Origin: Chelonoidis abingdonii
Taxonomy: Eukaryota > Chordata > Testudines > Testudinidae
DNA length: 64,000 bases
Assembly (NCBI RefSeq): GCF_003597395.2
Contig: NC_133771.1
Span: forward strand, 124,405,178-124,469,177
Direction: 5' to 3'
The notes under the pieces are model-generated. The model was not told where the DNA came from. It did no database searches and saw only the letters and a program-made list of their open reading frames with translations. Position numbers and translations under genes: made by a program. Positions 12,069 through 24,445 of the stretch are shown in pieces (position 1 is the stretch's first letter; the number at the start of each line of letters is the position of its first letter).

Positions 12069-12736
12069 CCCCATACAGTGCATGGAGAGAGAGTGGTGCC
12101 CAGGAAAGGGACTTTCAGAAGCCAGCCACCTACTGAGTTCTCAAAGCCACCTGAAGCTAACCAGGAGTGAAATACAGAGGAAAGGGGGGGAGGAGCCTAG
12201 TTACCTGAGTGGCTAACATGGTGCACCTGACTGACAGGCCAGAGATAGGCACCTTCTGCCACTTGGGATCCTTAGCTGCCACCACTCCTTCCTGAAGTTA
12301 GGTACAGAAACCAGGTCTGCTGCTTAGGTAGTTTATGTCCTAGCAGCCAAAATCATCTGTTTGTGTCTGTCTCCTGCTCAGGCATGTCATCTTTGTCACG
12401 CTCACTCTACATTTCCTTGTGCCCCGGCTGGCTTTTTTGAAGATCTAGTTTTATCCCTCCACCTTTCAGTAGACTGTCTCTAGCTCTCCTGCAGCGCGTT
12501 CTGATGGGCATTAGGTGTTAGGGCCCAGCTCAGAGGACACCTACAGGATCAAGCCTCACTGGCAAGATAAGGATTCCCCTGCCTAGTTTGAGAATGTCTC
12601 CTCTGGGGCTTTGGCTTGAACTAGGGCTCTGAGCAGCTTGTTAGCTGTGGGGCAGCTCAACACTTAGGGGACAGTGCAAATGCTGACCTTTGAAAATTTA
12701 AGCACCTAGGGCACTTTGGCCCCTATGAAGTAAAGT

Positions 12737-12885
12737 CAGTGCTTAATTTGTGCCAGGGCTGAGCCCCAGCACCTCTGGGCTTGGCAGTTCTTAGCCCCAG
12801 CATCTCTGGGTTTGCTGTGTCATTTATGAATGTAAAAAAAAATTGCTTGAGCCTCGGCATCTCTTTCATTACAAATTAAGCATTG
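12737..12885. mobile_element. Short hAT-like miniature element (149 bp)
   Basis: The terminal inverted repeat is 'cagtgcttaatttgt' versus 'acaaattaagcattg' (one mismatch over 15). The 8-bp flanks 'agtaaagt' and 'tgtagagt' match at 6 of 8 positions, consistent with an aged hAT duplication. Confidence 0.7.
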
Positions 12886-13364
12886 TGTAGAGTGAATAAG
12901 AGCTTTTGGAACATCACTGGCACCTAAGTGGAGAATTTAGGTGTCTAAAGAGGTAGGGAGGTGCCTACGGATCTGGGCCCAAGTTGCCAGTGGCCACCTG
13001 CACATTAACCATTGTGCCTTCTAGACAATGCATTGTTAAAATGTGGATAGCCTGTATGCACTAGATATTATTTTTGGTTGTTAGTCTGTTAAGTATATAA
13101 CAGTTAGGTCCTGTTCCTGAAGTTGGATCTGTGTGACACGTCACCGTGGAACACCCATTATTTCGTTATGGCTCTGTCCAGACACAGAGGTCCATATACA
13201 CAGAGCAACTTAAAGGACCGGGGCCTTAGACTTTTTGGGGGGTGAGAACTGTGTAATGTATGCTTTGTACAGCGCTAAGCACATTGCCAGCACTTAACAA
13301 ATAATAACATGTATGATGTGACTGAGTTCATGTTATAAATGTTAAGATTTTTATCATTCTTTGA

Positions 13365-13870
13365 TAATTTAGAGCAGGTTGGAAAAAAGTCTTTTCTGTG
13401 GAAAATTTGGACTTTTTGGCAAAAAACTGAAACATTTCAGTCAAAAAACAAAATACTTTGATTCTGAAATTCTGTGATGTCTCGTGAGAGTTGCAGTTCA
13501 GGTGTTTTATACTCCCATCCTTCTGTATAAGCTGGGCTTTTTGATTGGACTACATCTTCCATAATGCAGCATGGTCTCCCCTCATAGTGAGGGGATGCAT
13601 TATGGGAGTCCCACAGCTGGGGTGCATCATAGGAGATGAAGGCCTGCTGGGAGCCTGGCCCATGGAGGAGAATGGGGACATGAGGAAACTGAACTACAAC
13701 TTCCATGACGCACGGTGGAAACACATCCAAACTGAAATATTAAAGTTTTCAATAGGTTTGTGGGGAGGGGGGTTGGGTTTTTTTTTTAATGGAAAAAACA
13801 AAATTTTCTGTCAAAAGCAGACACCTCAGGAAAAATTTATTTAATGGAGAATTTTTGACTAGTCCTACTG
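13365..13870. repeat. Palindromic AT/GC mosaic repeat
   Basis: The outer parts ('gaaaatttggactttttggc' and 'caaaattttctgtcaaaag') are loosely inverted copies. The middle holds 'gttgcagttcag' and 'ctgaactacaact', also inverted, plus 'cccctcatagtgagggg'. This is the layout of a non-autonomous DNA transposon with long imperfect inverted repeats. I could not fix its ends or its superfamily. Confidence 0.5.
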
Positions 13871-15297
13871 CTGCTGATTTGTTATGGCTTAACTCTATTG
13901 GAATATTTACATCAAAGGATACTTTATTTCTTGTGAGGTTCACTGTGGAATTTTTTTTGTTTCAAATTTACAGCCTGAAGTTACATTACTTCTGGTGTGG
14001 TTACCTAGTTTCCCCATCCTGAAAGGAAGATTAAAACAAAAACAAAAAATACCTGTGGCACTTTAGAGTTGCACGGTTGTACTTTTGTGCAACTTCATAT
14101 GGGTTTAAACATCCATGCTCTTTAGAGTCAAAAACCTACAGCTGCAACACCGATGTGCAAATCTATAGAGCAGTAGCCTCTTATATACTTAAAATTGTGA
14201 GAAATTCTTTGCTGAACATGCTGAAAAAAAATGTCAATCCCTAATCATTTTATTTAAAAATATTTTTTCATAGTTACCAACCAACAATTAGTCATCAAGG
14301 ACTAGGGCCAGGGGACATTTGAAGTTTTTTAGGGGCAGGGGGAGGGGTTCAGTTCCTTTGTTTATTATGCACAAAAAGAGACTCATAATTTTTTATTTAA
14401 ATAGGAAAAGAATAAATATTTTCCCTTCCCCACCACTGTTAGTTAAAATCACAGAATGGAATGATAGCAAGTATGGAAACAGAGATTTTACAAGAAAGAA
14501 ATTTAAAACAAAACTGAAACTGATCTAAGCCCAGTATTTCAGTTTGTAAATCTTTGGCCACCTCATAACTTAGAACCTCTTTGTTCTGTACAATGAAAAA
14601 TTTAAAATCACATTCAAAGCAAATTATTGGACACCTTTTTTTCCCCTTTGCAAGCCTCCGAATGAGTCAGAATTACAATTTCAGTTGTCCTTGTGTCTGC
14701 CTGTATTTCTAGTGTGTTGTACAGCATACAATGTCTTTATCATATTCCCAGATAAAAAATACATTGAACTGGAGTTAAGGTTGGGCGTACATATCAGTAA
14801 TGGGAAAGGCACTATGAGGCTGTTGTAATTATCTCCAAAGTCAGAGTTAAATGTAATTTAAAAGATATATTTAGATTTGGAAATGCATCTACGGCATTCA
14901 AACAACCTTAACTCCTCCCTATAGTGATGCCATGTAATAGCCAGACAGTTATGATTAGAGCATAATAAATAGTGTGTGTAGTCCTAGATTAGATTAAATT
15001 GATATTTAAAGATACATTTTATTTTTAATTTCTTTCCTTATAGTGTCACCATGGGGTGAAGTTAAGGTTGTTTGGGTGCATTAATAGTGCATTTTGAAAG
15101 AGGGCATTTTGCCAGTGGCAGCCCCACAGCTTCAGTCTCATTTTTTAACAATGGAAGAGGATAGCCATTTTGAAAGAGAACAGTTCTTCATGGAATTCAC
15201 AGTAGAATAACATTAAGCTTTAGCCTCTGCTGAAGAAGCAACTTTCACTTATGAAGAAGAGTGGGGAAAATTATTATTATTAAAAACAAGTCTCTCA

Positions 15298-15655
15298 AAG
15301 ATTGCAAGTCGGAGAAAATAGAGGTAGACACTGTCTCTGCCTTGAGGACCATACAATCTGTGAAAATGAGCAACATGCCACGACCCCAGAGCTGCAAACG
15401 TGTAGGAATGTGTTAACTTTATTACTTATGAATGAATCCAGTGAAATGATGTGAACGGGACTACCTGTGGTAGTAAAGTTAAGGAAATGCATAAGTATTT
15501 GCAGGATTGGAGCCAAAGGGTGTGGGACAAGGATAAAATTCAGTTTGTAAGCTCTTGAGGCAGAGATTGCCGTTTATTATATGTTTGTACAGTGCCTAGA
15601 ACAACGGGGCCCGCCTGGTTGTGGCCTTTAGCTGCTATTGCAATACAAATGCTTA
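15298..15655. repeat. Ancient CR1/L3-type tail fragments
   Basis: 'gtaagctcttgaggcagaga', 'tttgtacagtgcctagaaca' and 'ctattgcaatacaaat' (15547-15655) match the well-known 3' tail of ancient amniote L3/CR1 LINEs. The opposite-strand counterpart appears at about 15300-15400. Old and degraded. Confidence 0.55.
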
Positions 15656-18457
15656 ATCATAATAATTACACATTTTATATACGTCTGCTATTTTAAAATT
15701 AATTTTAGCTTTGTAATTACACATACATCTAGACCTTTCCCTAGCTGCTTCTTAACATATTCTTTCAGCAGATCTTAGTTAGTCAAACACAATCCACAAT
15801 CTATTTGACTGCTGTACGTTGATTAACATGTAATTTGAACATATTTATATTTACTAAAATACAGAAAGGAACCCACAGTGTGATCTATTTTTCTCTCATG
15901 CTGAGATAATTGTATGGCGAAGTTCAAAACTGTGTTTGCATTTTTAAAACTTTGCAATCGTAAATGTCAAATTATCCTTTTATTTTTGGAATCTTTTGTA
16001 GTCTGTTGGAACATGTTCTATACAAGCACTGATGCATTACATTGTGTGGGCAAATTGTTGAATACATGTTTTGTGCACTTGAGGGTGAAGTTTATTAGTG
16101 ATGAATGTAGTTTATAGGATTTGTATTTGTTATCCATTAGAAAACTATGTTAATTATGCATAAATTGTTCCTGATGGGCTAGGTCTACATGTCATAGATA
16201 ACAATAGCAAGTTAGATATTAAAATAATATATTGCCATGTTAAGATAACTAAGCCGCCACAGTCACAGGTGTTTTATGACTTGTATGTTGCACAACAGTT
16301 GACCTTAAGTTCATCAAAGGAGTTTCAGAGCAGGATTTCGCTGTGTATGCTGCTATGTTTACCGACAGCCCAACTCCTGCTACACTTTACACGATGTGTT
16401 TTTCATTATTCTATTACCAGACTTTTGTTGGGATGTTACGTTTAAAAGTATATACTATAAATACTGTGTGTGTGTATGTAAATCAGCTTGCTAGAATGTG
16501 AATATTTCCAGTCTAATACTGAAGCCCTGAGAACTAACCTCTCTGAAGTGCTATTCCTAGGGCGACTTTTTGGAATGATAATGTTTAGTTTCTAGAAAAT
16601 TGCGAAATCATCTGATTTTTGTTAATTTAACCTCTTAATGCACTGACCGTAATTCTGGCCTCAAACCTCATTTTGTAAAGTGATAACATTTTCCTTGACC
16701 TACTTGGTATTACAGAATAGATCCTGATTGCTGAAAGCCTGTGTGGAAGGAGGTTGAAGCTGATTTAGCAGGACTGAATGTGCGAGAGGCAGATTTTTAG
16801 TGAAAAAAATAATTATTTTGTTTGTTGGAACTGGTAGACAGTGAGTATACGTAATGTCTTTGGCTTTTTTGGTGAGGATGGGAGAAGGAAGTCAGAATCA
16901 GCTTAGTCCATCTTAGTCCATCAGCTTAGTCTATCATATTTATAGGATGCCACTAAGCATAATCCTAGGTAATATGCTGACTATATTGTTTCTCACAGTG
17001 TGATGTGAGAAACACATGTGATCAGGTTTCTATTTGTTTTGTGTTTGCTTCTTGTGGAAAAGTTCTCATGTTTCTCTGGTTAGTAGGAGAAGCACAGGTG
17101 AGGTGAACAAGCTGCTGCTGCCTCCTCACATCACAGCTTTGATCCTGCAAATGGTTACACATGTTATAAAAATTACACACATGAGTACGTTGAGTTAAGC
17201 AGGTATGCAAGTGTTTGCAGGATTAGGACCTAAGTAGGCAGAGAGAGGAGCTTGATCCTGCCCCTGGATACCAGGCTCTCTTCCTCCCGCTCTTTTCTTG
17301 AAAAGCCCTTGCCTCTATGTCAGCCAATGTTTTTAGGTGTGCCTGGCTCCCACCCTAATTTAGCTGTAAGGATTGTGGTCTCTGAGGCACTTATAAAAGT
17401 ACCAGTTACTTGAGTTTCAAACATTTATGTCCAAATTCTGCTCCCACGGAAGTCAGTGGGAGTAGGATCTGACCCTTAAGAAATACAAAGGAAACTCTAT
17501 AAAGGATTTTGCGCTCTGCCACATGAATTGGCCACTGTTACTTAAAGGGCATAATTCACAGAGAAAGGTCGTGCTTGATAAGTGAATTTTGAGATGTAGG
17601 AGTTTGAGTGGTGCTTTTCATTAGGTTCTGAAATAATGTTTTTATATGTTGTATGGAAAAGTCATCACTTTTTATTGGATTTATTAAAGGCTAATTGCAT
17701 TGTGTCAGTACATCTGCTTGTGCCTTTGTTGGGGATAAATTTTTGGGAAGAGAGACAACTTGGTATAGAATTTAGATCAAGGGTGTCTAATATTTGATGC
17801 TAAGAAAGGTGCTTGAAGAATGTTCTGTGTTCTATGTATACCTTACCTCCTCTAAACCAGAACAAAATTATACTTATTGGTGCAGAAGTGGATACCATAG
17901 TGTATGTACAAACACTGATAGGAGAGATATCTTGTATGAAACACTAGTGGGTAGCGTCACTGAGGCTTGGTAATTACTAGAAGCATTGTGTGGTTCCTGT
18001 AACAGTTATTACAAAATTAAATGAATACAGTATGTATTTGAAAACTACACTTCTTCATCCATCCAGATGAGTAGGAAACTTCCTGGGTGAATTCCATCAA
18101 CTGCTGAAGCATGTAAATTTTCATGTTTTTAAAAAAAAAAAAAAAAGTCTCTAGTCCTCTTGGTTGCAAAGAAAGGTTTCCAGATGTGAACAGAGTATTA
18201 ACCCTGTGCTGTGTTGTTTTCCTACATTTGCAAGCAAACAGCTCCAGGTACTTCTTCTGGTTGGGGTTTTTGCAAGCTGCAGTAGTGTGAAACAGACTCC
18301 TCGGTACCCCATGGGCAACAGAGAAACCAGCTTGGGTCGAGTCAGTTTGTTGCTAGTCAGGAAAGCTCTCAGTACTTAGCATTGCACCAGCTAGAGAGAG
18401 GCAATTGCAAATACGTTATTCAACAGATGCCAGGGAAACTTGTCAAATAATATAGTC

Positions 18458-18778
18458 CAGCGGGTCTCAAACTGGGCGGTCGGGACCCCAGAGTGGGTCA
18501 CGATTCTGTTTTAATGGGGTCACCAGGGCTGCCATTAGACTTGCTGGGCCCAGGGCTGAAGCCGAAGGTGAAGCCTCATCGCCCAGGGCCAAAGCCCAAG
18601 GGCTTCAGTCCTGGGCAGCGGGGCTCAGGTTCCAGGCCTCCCGCCTGGGGCTGAAGCTCTTTGGGCTTTCGCCCCCTGCACCCAGGGCAAGCTCAGGCGT
18701 CAGTCCCCTCTCTGGGGTCATTTAGTAATTTTTGTTATCAGAAGGGGGTCCTGGTGCAATGAAGTTTGAGAACCGCTG
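18458..18778. mobile_element. hAT element (Charlie-like ends)
   Basis: Ends are 'cagcgggtctcaaactgggc' and 'gtttgagaaccgctg', the CAGNGGTTCTCAAAC inverted repeat typical of Charlie/MER5-type hAT elements. The middle is GC-rich. I could not see a convincing 8-bp duplication, so one flank may have been altered. Confidence 0.75.
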
Positions 18779-20024
18779 GCACTCGACTAACTTTTTTTGC
18801 TGCTATTAGAGCCCTAGTGGAAAGTTACTTTAAAAAAGTAAAAAGTTGACTAATGATTTTATAATTAAATACAGTAGATTGCTGTTTTATTCCTTTAAAT
18901 TGCTGGGGGGTCTGGTTTGGGGTTTCAAAAAGGGTTAATTTAAACATAACTTTATATTATAAGGAGAACTGGTAGTTGCCATCTTATGCATTGATACGTT
19001 TCACTCGTAATAAAGAAAGGAATTGAAGCTAGAATGTTTAGGGTGTTTTGTGATCTAGTGAAAGGGAAAAAATGGTGCTTGAAAGGTTACTTTTAGGTTG
19101 AATATTATTTCAGATGTAAAGCACAAACATCTTTCCCTGTGTTGCTCAGTGATAGCTTAGGCTTTTACAACTAAAATTTTTTTAAAGTTCTACAGTAGTT
19201 TCACTTCTTGGACTGTTTACTGTTTGTGCTTCATCCAGCTTGGACAACCATAGATACATTAATCTTACTTTTGTTTTTAGACATTCACATTCTGGTTCTA
19301 ATTCTCGCACCCTAGCATGAGTTGCAAACAGTAAAGGGGAATGTTTCAATCAAAACAAAAACGCTTGGCTTTGTTTACATTTATTTTACATTTTGTTAAA
19401 AAATTCCTATTAATTTATGTTTTATATATGCTTTTTCTAAAATAATAAGACCTAAATGTTGGGCCTAAACTATCTGATCGTTTCCCTTTAACATCGCTGT
19501 TTGTTACCCTGAGCTGGGTGAACATACCATTATCTGTGCAGCTCAGCAATGGCTGTTGCTGACCTCAGTTGATGTGGGGTCCCCCTCCCCAGGGCTCTGA
19601 TAACAGAAACATGTAAGTCTAGCTCAGACAGAATTCTTTCTAGGGCATACCATTGCACAGAGGGAGCACATCCAGTACTGCATCTCTTCAGGAGTGCTGC
19701 ATGCTACCTCTTGCATGCTGGTCTGGCTCTGCAGGCTGGCTCGAAGTGGGTGAAGGGTAGGCCATGCCTGGGGACACACAGACTGAACAGTCCTTACTCT
19801 CCCCTGAACACAGGGATTGTAATTGTGGCTGGCCTTTGTACCTTGCAGTGGGGAAAGACTCCTAGTGCCCTACCCTGAACTTGCATAAAGGCCAGTCACA
19901 ATCTAGCCCAGGGACAGAATCCTGTTTTGGAATAGCACTTGTTGAACCCACTGATGGGAATGCACTGCTAGTGTAAACGGGCACAACCCAGTTAAAATCA
20001 ACAGAGCAAAGCCTATGTATATTA

Positions 20025-20320
20025 GGGTATGTCTGCTCTGCAAAAAAAAAAAAAAAAAAAAAAAGTTCAGCCTGTGGCAGTGAATCTCAGAGCTGGGTGC
20101 TGGCTTAAGCTCATGGGGTTTGTGCTATGGGTCTAAAAATAGAAGTATAGATGCTTGGGCTGGAGCCTGGGCTCTGAGATGTGTGTCTCTGAGCCTGAGT
20201 GCCAGTCAGAGCCCGGACATCCACACTGCCATTTTTAGACCTGTGTTGCGAGTCCAAGTCAGTTGAACCAGGACCTGAGACTCACTACCACAAATCTTCT
20301 TTCGCAGTGTAGATATACCT
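20025..20320. mobile_element. PIF/Harbinger-like miniature element with A23 tract
   Basis: Left end 'gggtatgtctgctctgc' and right end 'gcagtgtagatatacct' are inverted copies, and TTA flanks both sides (20022-20024, 20321-20323). An uninterrupted A23 run lies near the left end (20042-20064). Non-coding. The 3-bp TTA duplication and GG-start ends suggest PIF/Harbinger; without a transposase this stays inference. Confidence 0.75.
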
Positions 20321-20465
20321 TTAGTGCCCAGTGAATTAGGCCCAGTAACTAATTTGCTGTTCACTTTGATACCATCTGGCTTAATTCAGATTTGGTCTGA
20401 ACATCTTTCTCCTCAAAAAATAGGAAACCAAATACTGTTTTGATTTTGGACCACACAGTTACTCA

Positions 20466-20751
20466 GGGCTTGTCTACAGTAACAGCAGTGCAGCTGAACC
20501 GGTGCAGCTGTGCCGCTGTAGCGCGTAGTGAAGATGCTACCTACGGCAACTGGAGAGCTTCTCCATCGGCTTAGCTACCGCCTCTCGGGGAGGTGGAGTA
20601 CCTATGTCGGCAGGAGAAGCCCTTCCGTTGACATAGTGCTGTGTACACCGAGGTGTTAGGTCAGTATAACTACGTCGCATAGGGGTGTGGATTTTCCACA
20701 CCCCTGAGTGATGTAGTTATACCAACATAAGTTGGTAGTGTAGACCAAGCC
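20466..20751. mobile_element. 'GTCTACAC'-end miniature element
   Basis: Left end 'gggcttgtctaca' and right end 'tgtagaccaagcc' are inverted repeats; flanks TCA and TTA differ by one base. A long internal palindrome lies near the right end ('aggggtgtggattttccacacccct', about 20682-20706). Confidence 0.75.
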
Positions 20752-20862
20752 TTAGACTGTAATGTCTTTAGGGCAGGAGCTGCCTCTTTATCATGAGTTT
20801 ATACAGTGCCCAGCACCGTGGGGATGGGGCCTCTAGACTGTACCACACAATACATATCGTAA
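20752..20862 (+). repeat. Ancient L3/CR1-type 3' tail
   Basis: 'gactgtaatgtctttagggc', 'tatacagtgcccagcaccg' and 'acaatacatatcgtaaat' follow the conserved tail of ancient L3-type LINEs. It directly abuts the miniature element at 20466-20751. Confidence 0.55.
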
Positions 20863-21701
20863 ATGGGCACAAAGACTCAGTCTGTACAGACCCGTGGACT
20901 TTCCCACCCTCCGGATTTGTATAGCCCCCATGTCACCAACTACAGCTGTGTTTGGCATGTTGTTAGTTACTGTGTTCAGAGGCTACTATAAATGTGCAAG
21001 GTTCAATTCTGGGCTTCATCTCCAAGGGGCGCAGCACAGAAGATGCAGCCTTGGTGTGGAGGGATGGGCAAATGTGGCTTGTTGCAACATTTGTGCCCTT
21101 TGGATTTGAAGTTCCTCCAGGGGACAAAATGGTGCCCAGCAAAAATGAAAACAGCTGATGTAATTTCTCCTATCTGATGATAATTTATGCCAACTCATCC
21201 TGGGTTGCCTATTGGATGCAGCACAGCCTAGAATCCTCATAGTGCCATGTGCTGTGCGCAGCCCTGCCCCAGACACACTCCCTGTGCTAACTCTTGTGAG
21301 GGGAGCAGCATAGAGCCATTTCTGGAGCCCCTACTGTACCTCCATCAGGTGGATTCTCCCCCAGACCCTGATGGCACATTCATGATCCCTGTACACTGGT
21401 AGGGCAGCATATAGGGGCTGGACTGGGGGAGAAAATCTGTCCTTGCAGTCTCTGCAGCTCAGTACTTTGAGGAGAATCATTAGAAACATTGCTGATAAGT
21501 TAAATGATAATATTTTATTAACAAAGCTAGGCCACAAGTAGGTCTGTACCATACAGCCCATGAGAACTGCTCATGTCTGCATCTTGGGTTTTCTCTCAGT
21601 GCGCAGCCAGCCAAAGTGTCTCCCATTTAGCTAACTGGGAGATAACAATACACAGTCTACCTTCAGCATTCCATCTTTTGTTCATTGACCTGGTAAGCTA
21701 A

Positions 21702-21943
21702 GGCCTAGTCTACACTAGAAGAGGTTTGTTAGTATAGCTCTACTGGCTACATCAGCAGAAAAGGGGGTTTTGCAAGTATAGTTTTCATGTTTTTTGTGAA
21801 TGAAACAAGCCATGCTGCCAAGAGCACTTTTCACTGGTATAAATGTCTACAATAAAGCTGTTGCTGCTATAGAAATATCATGAAAAATCACCCCTCTGAC
21901 CAACATTACAATACCAACAAAAGTTTCTAGTGTAGATCTGGCC
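21702..21943. mobile_element. PIF/Harbinger-like miniature element
   Basis: Ends 'ggcctagtctacactagaa' and 'ctagtgtagatctggcc' are inverted repeats, with a perfect 3-bp TAA duplication (21699-21701 and 21944-21946). 242 bp, non-coding. Confidence 0.82.
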
Positions 21944-22390
21944 TAAATGACAGGATGTATCTGCAGAACTGTTTGCAAAACCAAGCTAGCCCAGGCTTAA
22001 CGTCTGATGTTTGCTGAAACTTCCATCTCTGTTCCAAGCTCTGCTAATATGTGTGCAGTGTGTTGGCAAGGCAAGCTAACTTCTGTGGCTTTTCTGCACA
22101 CAGCAACATCAGCTGCTGCTTGCCATGAGCTGCACGTGGTGTCATATTTTTATATTGCTTAATCTCACATTGATACACATACTGTACACTTTGGTCTTTA
22201 GTTTACATCATGCCCTTAACATACATGTTGCTGATGACACATATTCCAGTCCCTGGTTCTTGAAGAAATATCTCCATTCTCCCTGCTGCCTCTTGTGTCT
22301 AGCCTGCGAGTTTGTTAATCTCACCTCCACCCCCATCTGTCTGTTATCTCAATTTGCTTAGCTATTTCTTTCAGAGTGATAGCCGTGTTA

Positions 22391-22679
22391 GGGTATGTCT
22401 ACGCTACTCACCAGATCGGGGATCGATTTATCACATGTAGTGTAGATGCAATAAATCGATCCCCGATCGCTCTCCCGTCGACTGCTGAACTCCAGCTCGG
22501 CGAGAGGTGGAAGCAAAGTCGATGGGGGAGCAGCAGCCATCGATCTCGCACTGTGAGGATGCGAAGTAAGTGATTCTAAGTCGATCTAAGATACGTTGAC
22601 TTCATCTACGCTCTTCTTTTAGCTGAATTTGCGTATCTTAGATCAATTTTCCCCCTTCCCATCCCGTGTAGACCAGTCC
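22391..22679. mobile_element. PIF/Harbinger-like miniature element
   Basis: Ends 'gggtatgtctacgct' and 'gtgtagaccagtcc', with a perfect TTA duplication (22388-22390, 22680-22682). It interrupts the Penelope-associated repeat. Inside are 'gatcgattta' and 'aaatcgatc' inverted pairs. 289 bp, non-coding. Confidence 0.85.
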
Positions 22680-22734
22680 TTAGTCTGTATCAGCAAAAAA
22701 AATAAAAAATGAGGAGTCTTTGTGGCACCTTATA

Positions 22735-23028
22735 GGGCTGGTCTACACTACAGGGGAAAATCGATCTTAGATATGCAACTTCAGCTACGTGAATAACGTA
22801 GCTGAAGTCGAAGTATCTAAGATCGAATTACTCACCGTCCTCACGGCACGGGATCAACGTCCACGGCTCCCCCTGTCAATTCCGCAACTCCGCTCGGCTT
22901 GGTGGAGTTCCAGAATTGATATAAGCATGTTCTGGGATCGATATATCGCATCTCATCTAGATGTGATATATTGATCCCCGAGCAATCAATTGCTACCCGC
23001 TGATACGGCAGGTAGTGAAGACATAGCC
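22735..23028. mobile_element. PIF/Harbinger-like miniature element
   Basis: Ends 'gggctggtctacactac' and 'gtagtgaagacatagcc', with an ATA duplication (22732-22734, 23029-23031). Same subfamily as 22391-22679, with shared 'gatcgat' blocks. It is the second insertion into the same host repeat, only 55 bp away from the first. Confidence 0.82.
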
Positions 23029-23880
23029 ATAGACTAACAAATTTATTTGTGCATAAGCTTTTGTGGGCTAAAACCCACTTCATCAGATGCCTGGAGTAGA
23101 AAATACAGCATGATGAAGTGATGCATCTGATGAACTGGGTTTTAGCCCATGAAAGCTTATGCCCAAATACATTTGTTAGTCTATAAGGTTCCACAAGGAC
23201 CCCTTGTTGTTTTTAGCTATTTCTGTCATCTTCTCTTTTAATGAAGGTTGCAGTGTTTGGGGCAAGGATTTTGCTTCTATCATAAAGTGTGCTTCTGCTG
23301 CCATTAGAAAAGGAGGAAAATGGTTTTCTGCTCGTTCTTTCTTTGTTTATGATCTATAAAGATGGCCTGAGAGGATTTGGTCCAGATTTACAGTAGTGTA
23401 ACTGAGATCAGAATAGGGTCTCTTGTGTACTCTGATTTGCTCTTTTGCCAGTTTTGACTTCATTAAAATACATTTTTTGACTCTCAAACTCATTTTTGCC
23501 ATGCTGCTTATATTGAATCTTGTTGCTATGTATAAAAAAAATCCCAGTTTGTTGTTTCCCTTCCATGTTCTCTGTCTGTCTTCACTCTGACTGTGAGATT
23601 GTTGGTGCAGGGATGGTCCCTTCTCATATGTCTGGAAAATACCTAGCACATGTGGGTGCTAGTCAAACAAATAATTATTTTTTTTTAAACAGCTCTGGTC
23701 TTAGGGTTGTATGAATTAATTGTTTGTGCGTGTGTGCTTTTATTCTGATAGTGATAGTCCATACCATATGTTAGTAGATGCAACAGTTAATTAATGATCT
23801 GTTTGTGGATTTACAACTGGCTCCTCTCTTTTTCCTTTGTGTGGTGTTTGAACAGACTTGTTTGCACGTTATAACACTCA

Positions 23881-24162
23881 GGCCTGGGGTACACTGGGGG
23901 ACGGGGGGTTTGAACTAAAATAGGCAACTTCAGCTATAGCGTAGCTGAAGTCAAAGTATCTTAGTTCAACTTACCTGGCAGTCCTCACGGCAGTGAGTCG
24001 ACCACCGCAGCTCCCCCATCGACTCCGCTTACTCCTCCTGCCGAGGTGGAACACAGGCATCAATTCGGGGATTGATGTGTCGCGGCTAGACGAGATGTGA
24101 TAAATCGATCCCCGATACATCGAACACTACTTGCTGATCCGGCGGGTAGTATAGACATATCC
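23881..24162. mobile_element. 'GTCTACAC'-end miniature element
   Basis: Ends 'ggcctggggtacactgg' and 'gtagtatagacatatcc', with a perfect 3-bp TCA duplication (23878-23880, 24163-24165). It ends about 200 bp before exon 2 of SYNJ2. Same subfamily as 22391-22679. Confidence 0.8.
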
Positions 24163-24358
24163 TCAGTCTTTTATGGGGATGTTCCATCACTTTTAAATAG
24201 CTTCCTTGTTTAACACTATAAACCCCACATGCTTATTCATGTTTATCTAATTGTCTTGTTTGTTGAGTGAGGGGAGGGATTTGGTACAGGACTATACCAG
24301 TCTGAAAACTGAATTGGGTAACTAAGGCTTGATGCCTTTGTATTGTGTTTCTTCTCAG

Positions 24359-24445
24359 CTCCTGAAGAAAAGGAGGCAATTAAAGGGCAATATGAAAAGC
24401 TCATGGATGCCTATGGCTGCTTGGGAGAGCTCCGGCTAAAATGTG
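24359..24445 (+). CDS. SYNJ2: SYNJ2 coding exon 2
   Basis: 87 bp, phase 1 in and phase 1 out. It completes codon 41 (Thr) and encodes [19 protein letters not shown] and LGELRLK up to codon 70, which is the start of the Sac1 domain, where the chain runs from the N-terminal strands into the 'DAYG-LGxL' element. The acceptor is 'ttcttctcag' and the donor 'gtaagt'. All family positions that I can recall are present and there is no frameshift. Confidence 0.94.

Larger units (their letters stand above)
22373..23205 (-). repeat. Penelope-associated repeat in palindromic form, invaded twice
   Basis: With the two miniature elements (22391-22679, 22735-23028) removed, the remaining pieces join into one known vertebrate repeat: 'cagagtgatagccgtgtta', 'gtctgtatcagc', 'gaggagtctttgtggcacc', then 'gactaacaaatttattt'. 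The distal part is a near-perfect inverted repeat: 23032-23090 and 23123-23181, 59-nt arms with five mismatches and a 32-nt spacer. The 'actaacacggct' core is shared with the 3' end of the Penelope-like element near 45160. Confidence 0.75.
11122..24358 (+). other. SYNJ2: SYNJ2 intron 1 (13.2 kb)
   Basis: Bounded by GTAAGT at 11122 and 'ttcttctcag' ending at 24358. Parts not listed separately (for example 14100-15290, 15660-18450 and 18780-20020) hold no gene that I can recognise. Small ORFs in it show no domain. Confidence 0.9.
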
